The notes beneath the pieces were generated by a model. It was not told where the DNA came from. It ran no database searches and worked only from the letters and a program-made list of their open reading frames with translations. Below are positions 11,944 to 24,345 of a DNA stretch of 64,000 nucleotides, in pieces. Source of the stretch: Amblyomma americanum (Eukaryota > Arthropoda > Arachnida > Ixodida > Ixodidae); NCBI RefSeq assembly GCF_052857255.1, contig NC_135500.1:165784683-165848682 (forward strand), given 5' to 3'. The position numbers and the translations under genes are program-made. Each line of letters begins with the position of its first letter. Position 1 is the first letter of the stretch.

Positions 11944-12186
11944 TAGCCGGCGTGGTGGCTGAGTGATTACGGCGCTTGGCTGCCGGCCCGAAAGACGCGG
12001 GCTCGATCCCGGCCGCGGCGATCGAATTTCGATGGAGGGGAAATTCTAGATGCCCGTGTACTGTGCGATGTCAGTGCACTTTAAAGAACCCGTAGTTAGT
12101 CGAAATTTGCGGAGCCTTTCACTACGGCGTCTCTCATTGCCTGAGTCGCTTTGGGACGTTAAACTTCCATAAATCATAAACCAAAC
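11944..12186 (+). mobile_element. Ruka-type tRNA-derived SINE, plus strand
   Basis: It starts TTAGCCGGCGTGGTGGCTGA, with box A-like GTGGCTGAGTGATTACGGCG and box B-like GGGCTCGATCCCGGCC. The body blocks GTGCGATGTCAGTGCAC, AAATTTGCGGAGCC and CTACGGCGTCTCTCATTGCC follow. It ends with GGGACGTTAAACTTCCATAA and AATCATAAACCAAACC. Short similar flanks (AATGATCC before, GATGATCC after) are a possible target-site duplication. It is the only copy in the forward orientation here. Confidence 0.9.
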
Positions 12187-15100
12187 CATTGATGATCCAC
12201 GCGATTGTAACGAGTGAGTATTAGTCACTGAGTGCGTCTCAGAGGCAGTCTGTTTGATTATTATAAAGCTGTATTTCTTAAAAGAAATGCTTCCTACGGC
12301 GTAACAACACAAACACAAAGAGTATTCGATTTTGACCTCCATATTTCATTAAGACTGTTTGTTTTATACACTCACATGGTAAACGAGCAAAAATATCAGG
12401 CAACGACTGCGCAAAATCCGCGCCCACTATTCACAATCGTCAAAAAGAAAGTGCCTTATCGTTGCCACAACGGGCGCTGACAGATTCACAGTTCTTCAGT
12501 TTAAGCTTGGACACTGTCGTGAGCACCGTTCAGCTCCAGCTGTTTGTAGAGGAAATGGCTTAGTTTGAGTCTGCCCAAGGCGTGTGAAGAAGAGCGCCCG
12601 TTTTCAAACTCAAACTCAGGCGTGATATCAGGAGGCTCGCAATGGGGACAGGATCCCATGATGAAATATGACCCGCACGGGCATTCGCGTTGTAAAGCAC
12701 CTATTGAGCTGCTTGCTTCAAATTCCAGCTCGGAAAGAGCAGAAAAAGGTGATATTGCTGCTAGACAACACTTTCGTAAGTGGTGTAGTTTCACAAAGAA
12801 GCGAAAGAAAACAGCGTAGCACAGTTCGAGATAAGCAGCGAAGTAGTTGCGTAATATTTCATCGTCCACCTCAGAGGGGAACAATAAAATTATGCAGGCT
12901 AAAATCTATCTTCTTCATTAAGGAGCCTACCCGGTTTCTATGACCGCATATTTTATTTCCTTTATTCTTAACTTTAAAACTTACTGCTCGACCTTTATCT
13001 TAATTCCTTTCGCACCAAAAGACCCTCCCTAACAAAGAGTAGCATTTCAGCGCTTTTCACACGCGGCTAAAATCTCTCCATTAAGGAGCCTCCCTATGCG
13101 CTAGACATCGAGAGGGGCATCGATCACAGGATGGCAAGCAAATTGAGCAAAATTCACCACCAGCACGAAAGGAAATATGGTGAGTGAGTAAAATGTATTA
13201 CGTGCGAAAAAAAACAACATCAAAATGCAACTCGATGTTATTAAGAGAAGAAGCGACACAGGAAGTCCTGAAGCCCGTGAAAAATATGAGTTAATCAAAA
13301 GGCACCTCTTCCCCTTTAATAATTAATCACTAGAGTGCGTATTCTATCGCATGACGTGACCGATGTATGTTATTAATTTCCCCGGCTCGGAAAATTTAGT
13401 TTTGTTTTGCATATAGCGCGCAGAGATTTACGGGTTCCTTCTTTAGGTCGCCGGATAACCGAGAACGGTGTGGATCGCGCAAGGTCCGCTGTTGTTATTG
13501 TTGTTGTTGTTAGCCTAACAAAAGATGACACATACCCACACCGGGGGATCGGCCAAGAAACTGGTGGCTATTCACCTGTACGCAGTTCATGAAAAAGAAA
13601 TGCACGCGGGAACGCAACACCAGTGGAATCTTCATCATGAACAGAAAACGGATAAGAGTTTTGATTCCAAAGTTCTAATAATAAAGAGATGAATTAACGC
13701 ACAGCTGACACGCCAATATCTCTGGACGCGTTTCTTTCTTCCACCGCCTTTTGTTGAGTTACGTTGACTTAATTCTTTTGCATATATTTTTCTCTCCCAA
13801 ACATTTCAAAGGGAAGAGAGAAATGAAGTGCACATCTTTGTTATTCAGAGTATTTTTCTCACCAAAACAATTTTAGATGTTTATGTGCATGAAGTTTATT
13901 CTTTTTGTCTCAAGAAATGCGCATGGGCAAACATTTCAAGGTTTGCTGATGTTTTCTCTCTCCTCGAGTAAAAGGTTTTCTTACTGCAAATAAACTAGGG
14001 TTCAAAAAATATATTCCCAACTGTAGCACAGATTAAGGCTCTCATTCTAAGATAACGCCATAAAGAAATTTCATGCCTATAGCAGAGAAGCACTAACTAT
14101 AGACAAAATTATTAGAAGGATCAATTAAACTGCTGTGGCTAAGATGAACGGGTTATGTTAAACTTTTGCTTCACTTCTACTAATTTTGGATCTAATATGC
14201 GCTGCAAAAGTTTGACTTAGAATATACTATTTCATGGTGTTCAAAGTCTCCTACGAGTGGCCTTTTAAATCGATTGAGATCAGGCAACGGAGAGCCTGCT
14301 CATTTTTCGTTGTGATATAGCTAACATGAGTTAGATGGAAGCTGTCGTCCACGAATGGAGGTATAACTCTTCTACCTTAGTGCTTAAATGAGCCAGTTGG
14401 TAAGATCACGTTACCTTTCTCGGCAGTCATCGTCTCGTAGAGAGATACCTATCGAATGTTTTATACCTCAGCGCCTCAATATTATTATTTCGCTTGAGCT
14501 GGAAATTCCGAAATTGTGGCCTTTTAGAGTCATTGTTTTACGAACAATGATCGCCCGTCCTGATTGTAATCCTGATGGCTTTGGGAAACAACAAAAACAA
14601 TCAAGTATCACTGGGTGCTTAGACTTTATTTTAGGTCACACTTACTTTGAGCGACCACTTAAAAATTTCCTACATCTTGATCAGTTCAACGTTGTAAACA
14701 TGAATTATGATGACAATGCCTGCTCTCTAACCACTCAATCACACTCTCAATTTCAACGTGGGTGCGCTGGTAGCAAACAATACTAAAGATGTGCTTCTCA
14801 TTTGAGCGTCTCGCAAAAGATTAGGTAGCACTAAAGAAAAACAGCTAGAGAAAGGAAGCTGAAAAGCACTGATTTACATGGACGGTGATATATGTACAAC
14901 GAAAGATAGTAGTTTTGACTTTGATTCTAAAGAACACAAAATTTTGCGCAGATTTCCACTTTTTATTGGGTTTGAGAAAACAATTAGCAGCTAACTCATT
15001 TTTTAAAGCATAGCATCGTCATAGAGGACGATGTCTGGAAATGGATAACTCTCTACGAGGCTCAATTTCATAACGAAGACAAAAGAAAACACTTCTTAAA

Positions 15101-15596
15101 GAAACAGCCAGTGCAGCAGGGAAGTATTCGTGGCAAGAGTATCAATGGAGCGGAGTTGAATGAGCTACAGTGGTGAGCGATTTAACGTCCTCGGTTAAAT
15201 GGATGTCTTGGGAATGACTGCAAGTGGGTCTGCCCTCCAGTATTAATCAGACGGCCTCCAAGGAAACCATCGGCTCAAGGCCGGCAGTGGAGGGCCTGGA
15301 GCTGAACGAAAAAGCAACCTTAAAGTAAAGAAAGTGACCACCCCCGTCCTTACTATCGGCTCGCCACTTCACCGGAGCGAGTGGGAATTCTGCGAACGAT
15401 GCCTTCCATCGATTGGGTGGCAGTGGGTGATTCAGGTGGTTGGGGATTGCCAGGAGCTCTGCTAAAGCCACGCCAAACATTTCTTTTCCCACAGACTTTG
15501 CAGCATTTCTCAGGCGATTCATTGCCCGTAGCACCCCTTTTCGCTTCAGCACCTGACGTCTCCTATATAGGACGGGGGCCATCCTTACCTCGAGAC
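12187..15596. other. Unannotated AT-rich stretch
   Basis: No named feature. A short imperfect direct repeat (GGCTAAAATCT then TTAAGGAGCCT) recurs at about 12898-12932 and 13066-13092. A (GTT)n run at 13491-13511 precedes GCCTAACAAAAGATGACAC, which may be a repeat end. The plus frame 14388-14786 (132 residues) and the minus frame 15247-15582 (111 residues) have no motif that I recognise. Confidence 0.35.
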
Positions 15597-15814
15597 GAGT
15601 TCTGACACACTCTTTTTCCGCCTGTCTTCAGCGCGTCTCGCGTGCCAAGTATCTGCGGACAGAAAGCTTGTCCTTGCCTTTTCACTCGTAGGTGATTTCT
15701 TAGCCTCAGGTGGCGCCGTTCGTCGAGTTCGCGCTGGAGTTATGGGCACCGATGGGCCTTTTGCTTTTTCGCTCAACGTGCTGACAACTTCTGGTGCCGA
15801 AGGCCTAGAAGCAC
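15597..15814 (-). CDS. Candidate coding exon, unidentified
   Basis: On the minus strand a TGCTGCTGCTTTTGCAG acceptor-like sequence ends at about 15815 and a TCTCGAG/GTAAGG donor-like sequence sits at about 15597-15590. Between them one frame is open and encodes a basic Ser/Pro/Ala/Arg-rich segment (VPITPARTRRTAPPEAKKSP, then TSFLSADTWHARRAEDRRKK). The donor matches the consensus AG/GTAAG closely. A competing frame gives MVALIAVAAAFAVLLGL, which would be a membrane anchor, so the frame is not certain. I cannot name the protein. Neighbours offer no support because no adjacent exon is identified. Confidence 0.25.
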
Positions 15815-17559
15815 TGCAAAAGCAGCAGCTACAGCTATAAGGGCAACCATATGTGACGCTAATTAGTCGTGTGACTACTTATAGATGAATGCGGCTCACA
15901 AGGACAAGAAAAGCAACCTTGTCTTTCAGCAGTGTTGCAGTATTTCAATTTTTTGTACTTCAGAAAATTCTATTCTTCTCAGTAAGCGAAGCTAACAGCT
16001 GTCCTTCCACTCATTCTAGCGTACCACTTATACAGCTTTTGCTACGATCAGGGTTGTTATTTTCATAACTTTGCTGTTGCTCAATTCGCCGCTAATAACT
16101 CAGTGAATTTTTTGCTTTGGTACTTTAAGGAATTCAAGACTATCTTTTTCATACATGTTTTCATTCATTGATACTGTCAGTGCCACAGGGGATATTACAG
16201 GAGTAGAAAGGACGAACTTGAATATAATAGTAGGTACCCAATACAGGGACGGGCAGATTTTGAACCGAGAATAAATGGACATACGCCATTTGGAAATATC
16301 TCTTGACACAAAACAAAAAACTAAATATCATAAAGGTATAAAAACATCAGTTCACTTGAGGGAGGCAATATAATCCTACTGCTCTGTCTCAGTGGCAAAC
16401 ACAGCATTCTCAATATGATGAAGGTATTAGGTAAATGTAGATGATGGCACATCGGAGTCTGGAAGAGAGTTCGAATCATTGCCTGTGCAAAGGATATAAA
16501 TGCACTTAAATGAATCAATTATTATAAACGGAAATGCAATAACTTTCCTGTGGCGACCTGGATGTTTCGTTAGTTTTGATTTCGAAATATTTTGATTTGC
16601 TTATTTTAGGGTAATTGTGGATGTTATCAGGCGTTCATTCAAGCGTAAATAATGAGTAGTTTTGCGCAGAAAGAGTCTAATAAAAGTATGCTTTCAGAGC
16701 TCATTAATACTGCTCTTCTATACAGTGGCTCTTCGTACTCGTTTCTTTATTTGGAGTGCGTTAATTTCCAATAAACAGCGCAAGTTCATGAACTACCTAG
16801 GTGCACTAGGCGCCCTTGGAATTTTATGTGGCTCTATTTCCACATTCCTTAATCGTGAATTGGCTGACACAGTGACCTACACATACACTGGGCGTAGGCC
16901 ACGCTCACTGAAGTCTCCGTTCCAATAATTAGCAAAAGGACATCGCCAACGGACATATCATAACTTTAATGTCACAGGATAGTGATTACAAACGGAAATA
17001 CCTGAGGCCCACCAACATAACGGAAGGTTAATTTCTCGTGAACAATGACCGGTGAGGGTGAGGAGAGATAAAAGTCGGAAGGGTGTTAGGAAAAAGAGGG
17101 TGAATCTTGTGCAGGCATGATTGCTTATGAAGACGATTAATCGATTGACCTGCAAAATTTCGGAAATAATAAGGCCAGATCAGAAGAGTTGAACCCGTGG
17201 GTGAGGATTGTGGAGAGATAGCGAACGTCGGCTTGAAAGGCTGTGTGTCTAGCTGCGACAGATGGCTTAGCATGACTGGCTGTGTTGACCTGAAAAACTC
17301 GGCTGAAGGTATTAAGCAGCATGCCAGAATGAATTCTTTGAGAGGGGGGGGGGGGGGGCAAAAGAAAAGAAATTGAAGGAAAAAAGAAAATGGCGACGAG
17401 TTCAGAAAAGAGCGAATGACAGTGGAGAGGGGGAGGAATGCGGGAGCCAAGGGTTCCTGAGAAATGTTAGCAGGAGGCGTAGGGTATAAGATGAAAGTAG
17501 AAGGATACATTAAACAATGTGAAAACAAAAGGAGGGGGAAAAAGGTGATGAGCAGAAGC
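15815..17559. other. Unannotated stretch with purine-rich end
   Basis: No gene recognised in 15815-17000. From about 17040 to 17559 the plus strand is strongly purine-rich (GA-rich blocks, poly-G run at 17344-17358), which produces a spurious 166-residue minus frame rich in Pro, Ser and Phe. It may be the decayed 3' region of the Penelope-like element next to it; the GACGAT(T/A)AATCGAT word occurs at 17133 and 17590. Confidence 0.4.
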
Positions 17560-18345
17560 GGACGCGGTGGAGGTGTAGGGTGATAGAGACGATAAATCGA
17601 TATTATGAAGTGCTGGAAAATGCTATGACTATGTTCAGGACCTTTTTAAAGGATTACGCCAATGCCGGAATGTGCGCGAAATATTCTGAGGCTCCTCTGG
17701 ATATGTTCATTCATGCTTGTTGTAAGGTTTTAAAATTGTGGGTTCAGCAATGACTCTATGTATTTCCTATCCCTTGCAGATTTGAAGCTTGACTCAAGAA
17801 TGAATAATCTCAGTTCGTCGAAGTTGCGACCACGTTGATTAAAATGCTCCGACCCTGCCTTCTTTACGTTCCTTGCCGTGTCATCTCGATGACCATTTAG
17901 TCTGGCGGTCATTGATTGCACGGTTTCTCCGATATATTGTTTCTGACAATAGGCGGATTGAAGCATGTAGATAAAATTAGACGACGCGCCTTTAAAGCTA
18001 GTCCTTATATCAAGCATGAAGTCGCTTGTTGTGCTCTTAAGAGTAGTGTCACTTTGAAAATGCTCGCATGTCTTGGATCCTGGTCGAGAGCATCAGCTTA
18101 CTGTCGGGGGGGAGTGTTTATCGAGCCTAGCGTATACGAGGATATCTGTAAGATTTGTGTTGCGTCTGTATGTTACCCTTGATGTGTCGGGGAATATTTT
18201 CTTTATACGGTCATTTTGTCGAAACGTTGGCAAGGACTCCCAGGCTTTCGCCTATCTTGTCCAATTTGTGATTGTCAAGAAGCATCTGCCTACCCTCTCT
18301 CTTCTTTGCATTAGGACCGTCACCTCAGAAATGTGACCACCTCAT
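17560..18345 (-). pseudogene. Penelope-like retroelement remnant with GIY-YIG endonuclease domain
   Basis: The minus frame ending at 17730 encodes the GIY-YIG module of Penelope-like elements: SNFIYMLQSAYCQKQYIGET, then RLNGHRDDTARN, HFNQRGRNFDELRLFILESS and ARDRKYIESLLN. Just upstream the same frame reads SKTCEHFQSDTT, part of the zinc-binding linker. Further upstream, in a shifted frame, KKIFPDTSRVTYRRNTNLTD followed by LVYARL is the linker between reverse transcriptase and endonuclease. The expected G-I-Y start reads as FIYML, and the initial catalytic tyrosine region is partly altered. Frameshifts and stops show it is dead. The reverse transcriptase proper was not recognised upstream of 18345. 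Confidence 0.8.
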
Positions 18346-19727
18346 GCTTGCCTGCTGCACAGACGGCACAATATTGGCTGCTCTCTCATGCAGTCCTGCT
18401 TCGTTGCAGTGTTTTACCGAGTAGTTTCCCTACATATATCTCAATGTTTTTGTGCTAATGTTGATGTACCTTTGCAAACTACTGCAAAGTCCTTTCCGCA
18501 TTCACTTACACTCGTCGGTTGCACTATTCAGCAAGACGATGCATGCACCCTCGCTCGTTTTGTGAACTACGGAAGACAGCAGGTCCATTTCACGTGACCG
18601 CGAACACCATTGCTCCGGAGGCGGACAAGCTAAAATATGTCGCTGTTTATTCGTATACCTACTATGCACCTTTAAGAGGGCGAGGGGAAATTAATCAAAG
18701 GTACAAGAGCACGAAGCGCGACAGCGTTCGACGCGATTGCTAAAAAAGCCTCTTGGTAAGACTGTCAAGGTAAACAATATCGTCAGAAAAATACTTTGAT
18801 GCCCCTGGTAGCCGGGTCTCTGGAATAGAGGTCAGGTGAGAAGACAGAAATTGTTGACAAAAAAAAAGAGGCCGAGTTTCTAGGTTACTATGCGCTCACA
18901 CTGAACGTTATACCGCCGGACAGTTTGCACTCAGCGCTCTAAATGAGAGTCATAACGACCTGAAGACTACTGAAGCACAATAAAGAGCTTCAGAATTAGA
19001 AGGCCTGAGGCTTGGGACACCTTTTGGTAAAATAGCGCAGTAATGTGTGCGCGCAGAACAGTGTGACTTGTTGCTTCTTAAAGCGGTGTTTGGTGTGCAC
19101 TCCGTTTTACCAAACCTGTGTGGGCCCAGACTGCCCGGTGCGGGGAAAAAACAAGGTGGCGCCCGTCGAAGCGCGGTCTGCTCGTCTCAGCAGCGATTTT
19201 TCGTTGCCGCTCTCACGTTCACGATAAATGAAGGGCCTACGAAGATTTTGCTTTTTCTGAAAATTTTTTGTGTTTTCCTTGTTTGCGGTTCGGCGGGAAG
19301 AAAAGTGAAGGCAAAAATAAAAGTGGAGGGGCCCACTCCTAACGAAGTCGAGCGCAAAAGAATCAGGGACTGAAATTGGCCACTACGGATAACATAGAGA
19401 AAAGCCATTTGGAATGAAGAATACCTGTGGCAATGAGGGCTGAAGGCCGGCAGCAGGAGGTCTTGGTAGGAGCCACGGTAACTAAACGGAGGTGACAGGG
19501 TTCCCAAGAGTTGGATCTCGCCTACATAAGAAAGAGTGTCAGGACCTTCAAAAATCATAAAAAAACACAAATGCAGCAGAAAAAGTGCTCGAAACAGGAC
19601 ATGGAGCACTGAGAAGACTGACCTGCCCACGTGGAGGCAAAAAAGTAGCAAAAAAGAGGAGCAAGATGAACAAGGACCAAAAGCAAAAACAGACAAATGC
19701 GTACAAAGGCAGGCGAAGGTAAAGATT

Positions 19728-19736
<9 letters not shown>
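18346..19736. other. Unannotated stretch
   Basis: No gene recognised. The overlapping frames at 19045-19373 (plus) and 19187-19696 (minus) are mutually exclusive and have no motif. Confidence 0.35.

Positions 19737-19786
<50 letters not shown>
19737..19786. repeat. (TA)n microsatellite with possible retroelement end
   Basis: About 25 perfect TA units. It is directly followed by AACGTTTGAAACGATTTATT and AACCTTTCGGTCGTGG, a phrase I associate with Penelope-like element ends in ticks; that link is from memory and weak. Confidence 0.85.
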
Positions 19787-19787
<1 letters not shown>

Positions 19788-21282
19788 CGTTTGAAACGAT
19801 TTATTAACCTTTCGGTCGTGGAACGGCCTAAATCTATCTCTCATTCTTTCACTTTTGTGCCGACATTATGCTGCGCGTGGCAGAGCAAAAAAATAACTGT
19901 CGCAGGCATTTCTTCTTTGGTGAGTTTGTTCGGGCCACTACACGCTTTTTTATGTGATACAGGAAAGTAACCCGATATAAGAAATAAAACATTATTTGTT
20001 TATTTATATGTTCGTGCGGATATTTATTTCATTTACTTTTATTTATTTTTTTCACTTGAAGAAACCCAAAAACACCGCAAGCATACAAACAACGCAAGAT
20101 CTTGCTCAGGGTTTACGCACCGGAATAGTGCTTTCGTGCTAATAGACCAACGAAAGCTTAGGAAGAAAAGAAAGCCGCGAGCTGAGATATACGCGGTGCT
20201 TTTACATAACAACCAATTTTGACACTGGGCTCTTAAATCCTCGTGGCTAGCCAAGAAGAAGGCAGTATGTCGACCCACGCAACTTATGAACGCTAAGAGT
20301 TCCAGTAAATGGCGCAACCACACAAAACCGCAACAGTTTGTCAGGCAAAAGTCAGATTATACAAGTTTATAGAAAAAAAAAAGGCAGATAAAAGATACTT
20401 GATTAGCTTGGATGAAGAACAATAACTGTCATCACTGCCGAAAGTAATAAAAAAGCTTCCCACCATATGCCTCGGCTAGCCATAAGCTTCAATAAACTAA
20501 GGCCAGTCATTTTTCATGCGCGTGTTTCTGGCCGAGCTCTGTCGAAATTCTCCGACCGATGCTTCATACGCAGCACGCCTTAATAGCCTATTTCTTGACA
20601 TAATAGGTCGCAGGTCATTTTCGTGCAGCCGTGAATGTAATTATTTTTATTCAATAATGCACTAGCTCAGTAAGAGGTAGTAAGCAGGTCAGTGCAACAT
20701 TTTTGCGCTAAATGCGTAGTTGCAGTTAGCCTAATAGTACACTGAACTTTTTTTTCTCTCAAGCATGCATACAAGGGTGGTAGGAGACACATATTCGCCT
20801 GGGAAACTCAGGCCTTCTAATTTACCGTAGTGTGGTTGTATTTTGTAGATTTTTTTGCCTCGTTACAGAGCTTTAGGAAAGCGGAGGCGCATTAACGCAG
20901 ACGCATTCCGAACAAGGCCCGGAGTACCCACCTGTGTATCTCTTTCCCTCTTTGGTCAAAAGGCTCACAAAAGCAAATGTAAGGAGTGAAATCTTACTTT
21001 CATAGTAAACAATATGTGCCAAAGTCAAGAAAGAAACAAAAAAAAATTATTGTAGTGTAAAGTGGCTGAACAATTTATAAAATGAATGTTGAGCGCTTCT
21101 CTAGCAGACACGGCCAGAAATGTCGTTAAGCCTGCTCACTTGGAAATACTTCGCGAGCTTAAGCACCATACAGTGTATGAGGCTCCGCTTGAGGGCACGC
21201 TAGTTAACAAGGGGCCTCAAAAGGGGCACTGAGATAATCTCAAAGATACCGCGAGTCGAAGGGGGCGATAGTAAATTGCTTG
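19787..21282. other. Unannotated stretch
   Basis: No gene recognised apart from the possible retroelement end at 19787-19830 noted with the microsatellite. Confidence 0.4.
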
Positions 21283-21549
21283 TTATTTATTTATTGATAC
21301 TGTCAGCCGTAGGCCGTTACAGGGTGAAAACAGATACATATGTAAGTTATGTCACACAGCCACAAGTATGAACAGTGCACAATTCAAAATAGTCAATTTG
21401 AAAACGACAGTCATCGCAACACAGCTGTCCTGCACCGCAGATACAGACCTAAAGCACAAACGCTAGCGGGTAAATATTTTAGCTTACAACCATAAAATAG
21501 CAGTAGGGAAACAAAACGTATGAAAAGAAAAACAAAATTACAAGGATAT

Positions 21550-24345
21550 CTATTCAGGTAAGTGACGGTACAAGCAATTTTCAAATTGGGGGAGATTGTC
21601 TATTTGCAGAAAGGTCTGAGGCAGGGAATTCCACTCTGTTATTGTTCTGGGGAAAAAGGAGTATTTAAAACAGTTAATACGGGCCATCATGGGTGTAATC
21701 TGGTAACTGTGGGAGCTTCTTACAGGGCGACACGAACGCTGTTGCAAATAGCAGCTTGTGTTTAAGTTGAAGTGATTATTGCGCAAAAGATAAAGAAATT
21801 TTAGCCTGGCGATCTTCCTTCGTTTCGACAGTGAAGGAAGTTGTAATTCTTGCAGCATGTCAGTCACGGAATCAGTATATCTATATTTTGACAGAATGAA
21901 CCTGGCGGCCCTTCTTTGAACTTTTTCAATCTTATACGTTTGATTTGACTGATACGGATCCCATATGACGCTTGCATATTCCAGTGTCGGACGTACCAGC
22001 GCGAGATAGGCAGTTAGTTTTGCTTTTGTGGATGCAAGTTTCAGTTTTCTTCTAAGGTACCACAACTTAGTTTCAGCTTTTGAACATGTGTTGTCAATAT
22101 GTAAATTCCAACTTAGATTAGATGATATAGTGACACCTAAATACTTAAAGGAGTTGACACATGTTATATTCCGCCCATCTATTTCATAACCAAATGAAAA
22201 AATATTTTTGGTTTTGTTTGTCAGTGTAATATATGATGTTTTCGTATAATTAATTTTCATTCTAGAAGCTGCGCACCATTGATTAATGGAGTTCAACGCC
22301 AAATTTAATGTGAGCTGGTCTTCTGGCTTTGATATGATTGAGTATATTAAACAGTCATCCGCAAATAGCCGGACTGTTATTTGAGGAGGAAGTGAGACTG
22401 CGATGTTGTTAACATAGCATAAAAATAATATGGGCCCCAGCACAGACCCCTGAGGGACACCTGAGGGTACACCCAGGACGTCAGATTTCGCACCGTCTAC
22501 CTCCACATACTGGGTTCTATTAGTAAGGTAAGCTTTAATCCAGTACACAATATCTGTGTTTATGCCTAAGTCAATGAGCCTGTTAAGAAGTTCATCATGG
22601 GGTACACGGTCGAATGCTTTAGACATGTCTAGGCAAACTGCATCCACTTGGTCTCTGTTGTTTAAGGCTTTTGAAAAATCATGCAGTGTTTCAACAAGTT
22701 GGGTAACAGTAGAGAGCTTCCGCCTGAAACCATGTTGATTGGGATTTAGTTTGTTCGTGTCCTCAAGATATTTGGATAAGCAGTTTGCCACGACGTGCTC
22801 AAGCATCTTGCAACAGGAGCAGGTGATAGAAATAGGTCTGTAATTGTCGGGAACGTGCTTGCTTCCAGATTTGTGTACTGGAACTATCCTAGCCTGCAGC
22901 CAGTCATTTGGCAAGGAATGTTGCTTCAGTGATGCATTGAATATGATAATTAAATATTTTGCGATCCATTCCGCGTATCTTCTTAGGAACTCATTAGGAA
23001 TAGAATCAGGACCGGAAGACTTTTTTGTATCTAAATTAAGGAGGAGGGAAAATATTCCTTCATGGGACAATGTAATAGCGGGTGTGTCAGACGGTTTGGA
23101 GCATAATCCGCTTATTGAATTCTGGGGCATAGAGTTAGAAGGGCTAAATACAGAATGAAAATAGGCATTACATCTGTTAGCGATTTCTGATTTATCAGTA
23201 ACAACACAACCATCCACTGTAAGAAACTCCATTTTTTCCCTCGAGGGTGAAAGGTGACGCCAAAAACGCTGTGGGGAGGTTTTCATAAATTGGGTGAGCT
23301 TTTCGGAAAAATACCTATCTTTTGCTGTCAATACCTTCTCTTTAAGTATCGAAGATAGGTGCGAAATTTCATTTTGATTCCTTACTCTGTTGCGTTTTCT
23401 CCGCTTTATCCTTCGCTTTAGCTGGATTATCTCACGATTTATCCAAGGGTTACGTTTCTTTATCGTTTTTTGACGTTGCGGAACAAACTTTTGCAGGCAG
23501 TACCTGATTATATTTTTAAACCTCTCCCACAAAGTGTTGACGTCATCCTCCCCGTGGTAAGAATCCAAGGTCATTTCCAAGTAGTCTATGATGCTGACAT
23601 CATCAGCATTCGAAAAATCGTTAACAGAAATAGTTAGCCTTTTCGTTTTTTCCGGTGGTCTAAGCCGTTTGAAAGAAACTAAAACAAGGTTATGGTCAGA
23701 AAGCCCTTCCTTAACGGACACATCATATTCAGTTATTTTGCTGTTTACAAAAACCAAGTCCAGTATTGATTCCGTACTTGCTCCAATCCTTGTTGTGCGT
23801 TTGACGATTTGCGTGAGATCATTATTAAAAGCAATGTCTAACATGACCTCACAGTGTTTAGCATCAGTTGTGCCTGCATCAAGTGACTCCCAAGATATAC
23901 TAGGCAAATTGAAATCACCGGCAATGATCACATTTGCGTTTCTAGGTACATTATTTGAAACGTATTCTTGTAACGATTCAAGAAATGTAATAGGGGCACT
24001 GGGGGGTCGATATACTGCGGCAATAACACAAGAAGAAACACCAACTTTTATCCGGCACCAGATGCTCTCCGTGTTAGGGCAATCCTTCATAAGCACAAAT
24101 TCGATTCCTTCTTTAAAAATAAGCGCCACACCACCACCGCGCGTGTCACGATCCTTACGTATCATTCGATACGTAGGTGGTACTATCTCACTATCAGTTA
24201 TTTCAGGACGCAACCATGTTTCTGTTACTGCAATGACATCTGGCTGGTAAAGCATGATAATGTGTTCTAGCTCAGTAGTTTTATTCAGGAGACTGCGTGC
24301 ATTCAAATTTATCAATGTAAAATTTCTTTCTTTTGTCCCAAACTG
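21550..24345 (-). CDS. LINE ORF2: APE-type endonuclease plus reverse transcriptase
   Basis: The frame is 931 codons from the base after the UGA to the stop. The endonuclease comes first: LINLNARSL (catalytic Asn), TETW about residue 32, YRPP, GDFN near 134, ILDLVFVN and SDHN near 207, so all the expected APE residues are present. A basic linker (KRRIKRRKRNR) follows. RT motifs are SSGPDSIP, YRPIS, LDMSKAFD near 564, GVPQGSVLGP and LFADD near 653 (plus strand 22354-22365). The thumb region and a basic C-terminal domain end HLPE. Residue numbers count from the TTG at 24315. The protein nicks target DNA and copies the element RNA at the nick. Oddly, no AUG lies in frame between the UGA and 24255; that AUG is inside the endonuclease, past the catalytic Asn. 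Translation therefore probably depends on ORF1 ribosomes. Confidence 0.93.
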   Translation of the reverse strand, partial: QFGTKERNFTLINLNARSLLNKTTELEHIIMLYQPDVIAVTETWLRPEITDSEIVPPTYRMIRKDRDTRGGGVALIFKEGIEFVLMKDCPNTESIWCRIKVGVSSCVIAAVYRPPSAPITFLESLQEYVSNNVPRNANVIIAGDFNLPSISWESLDAGTTDAKHCEVMLDIAFNNDLTQIVKRTTRIGASTESILDLVFVNSKITEYDVSVKEGLSDHNLVLVSFKRLRPPEKTKRLTISVNDFSNADDVSIIDYLEMTLDSYHGEDDVNTLWERFKNIIRYCLQKFVPQRQKTIKKRNPWINREIIQLKRRIKRRKRNRVRNQNEISHLSSILKEKVLTAKDRYFSEKLTQFMKTSPQRFWRHLSPSREKMEFLTVDGCVVTDKSEIANRCNAYFHSVFSPSNSMPQNSISGLCSKPSDTPAITLSHEGIFSLLLNLDTKKSSGPDSIPNEFLRRYAEWIAKYLIIIFNASLKQHSLPNDWLQARIVPVHKSGSKHVPDNYRPISITCSCCKMLEHVVANCLSKYLEDTNKLNPNQHGFRRKLSTVTQLVETLHDFSKALNNRDQVDAVCLDMSKAFDRVPHDELLNRLIDLGINTDIVYWIKAYLTNRTQYVEVDGAKSDVLGVPSGVPQGSVLGPILFLCYVNNIAVSLPPQITVRLFADDCLIYSIISKPEDQLTLNLALNSINQWCAASRMKINYTKTSYITLTNKTKNIFSFGYEIDGRNITCVNSFKYLGVTISSNLSWNLHIDNTCSKAETKLWYLRRKLKLASTKAKLTAYLALVRPTLEYASVIWDPYQSNQTYKIEKVQRRAARFILSKYRYTDSVTDMLQELQLPSLSKRRKIARLKFLYLLRNNHFNLNTSCYLQQRSCRPVRSSHSYQITPMMARINCFKYSFFPRTITEWNSLPQTFLQIDNLPQFENCLYRHLPE

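Noticed and set aside
11944..12186. tRNA-like heads of the SINEs as functional tRNA genes (also 28046 and others)
   Set aside because: Box A and box B are present but acceptor and anticodon stems do not close, and each is followed by a SINE body.
17028..17528. 166-residue minus frame rich in Pro, Ser and Phe
   Set aside because: It is the shadow of a purine-rich plus strand with a poly-G run; no domain and no splice context.
19548..19844. Minus frame with alternating Tyr-Ile
   Set aside because: It is translation of the (TA)n microsatellite.
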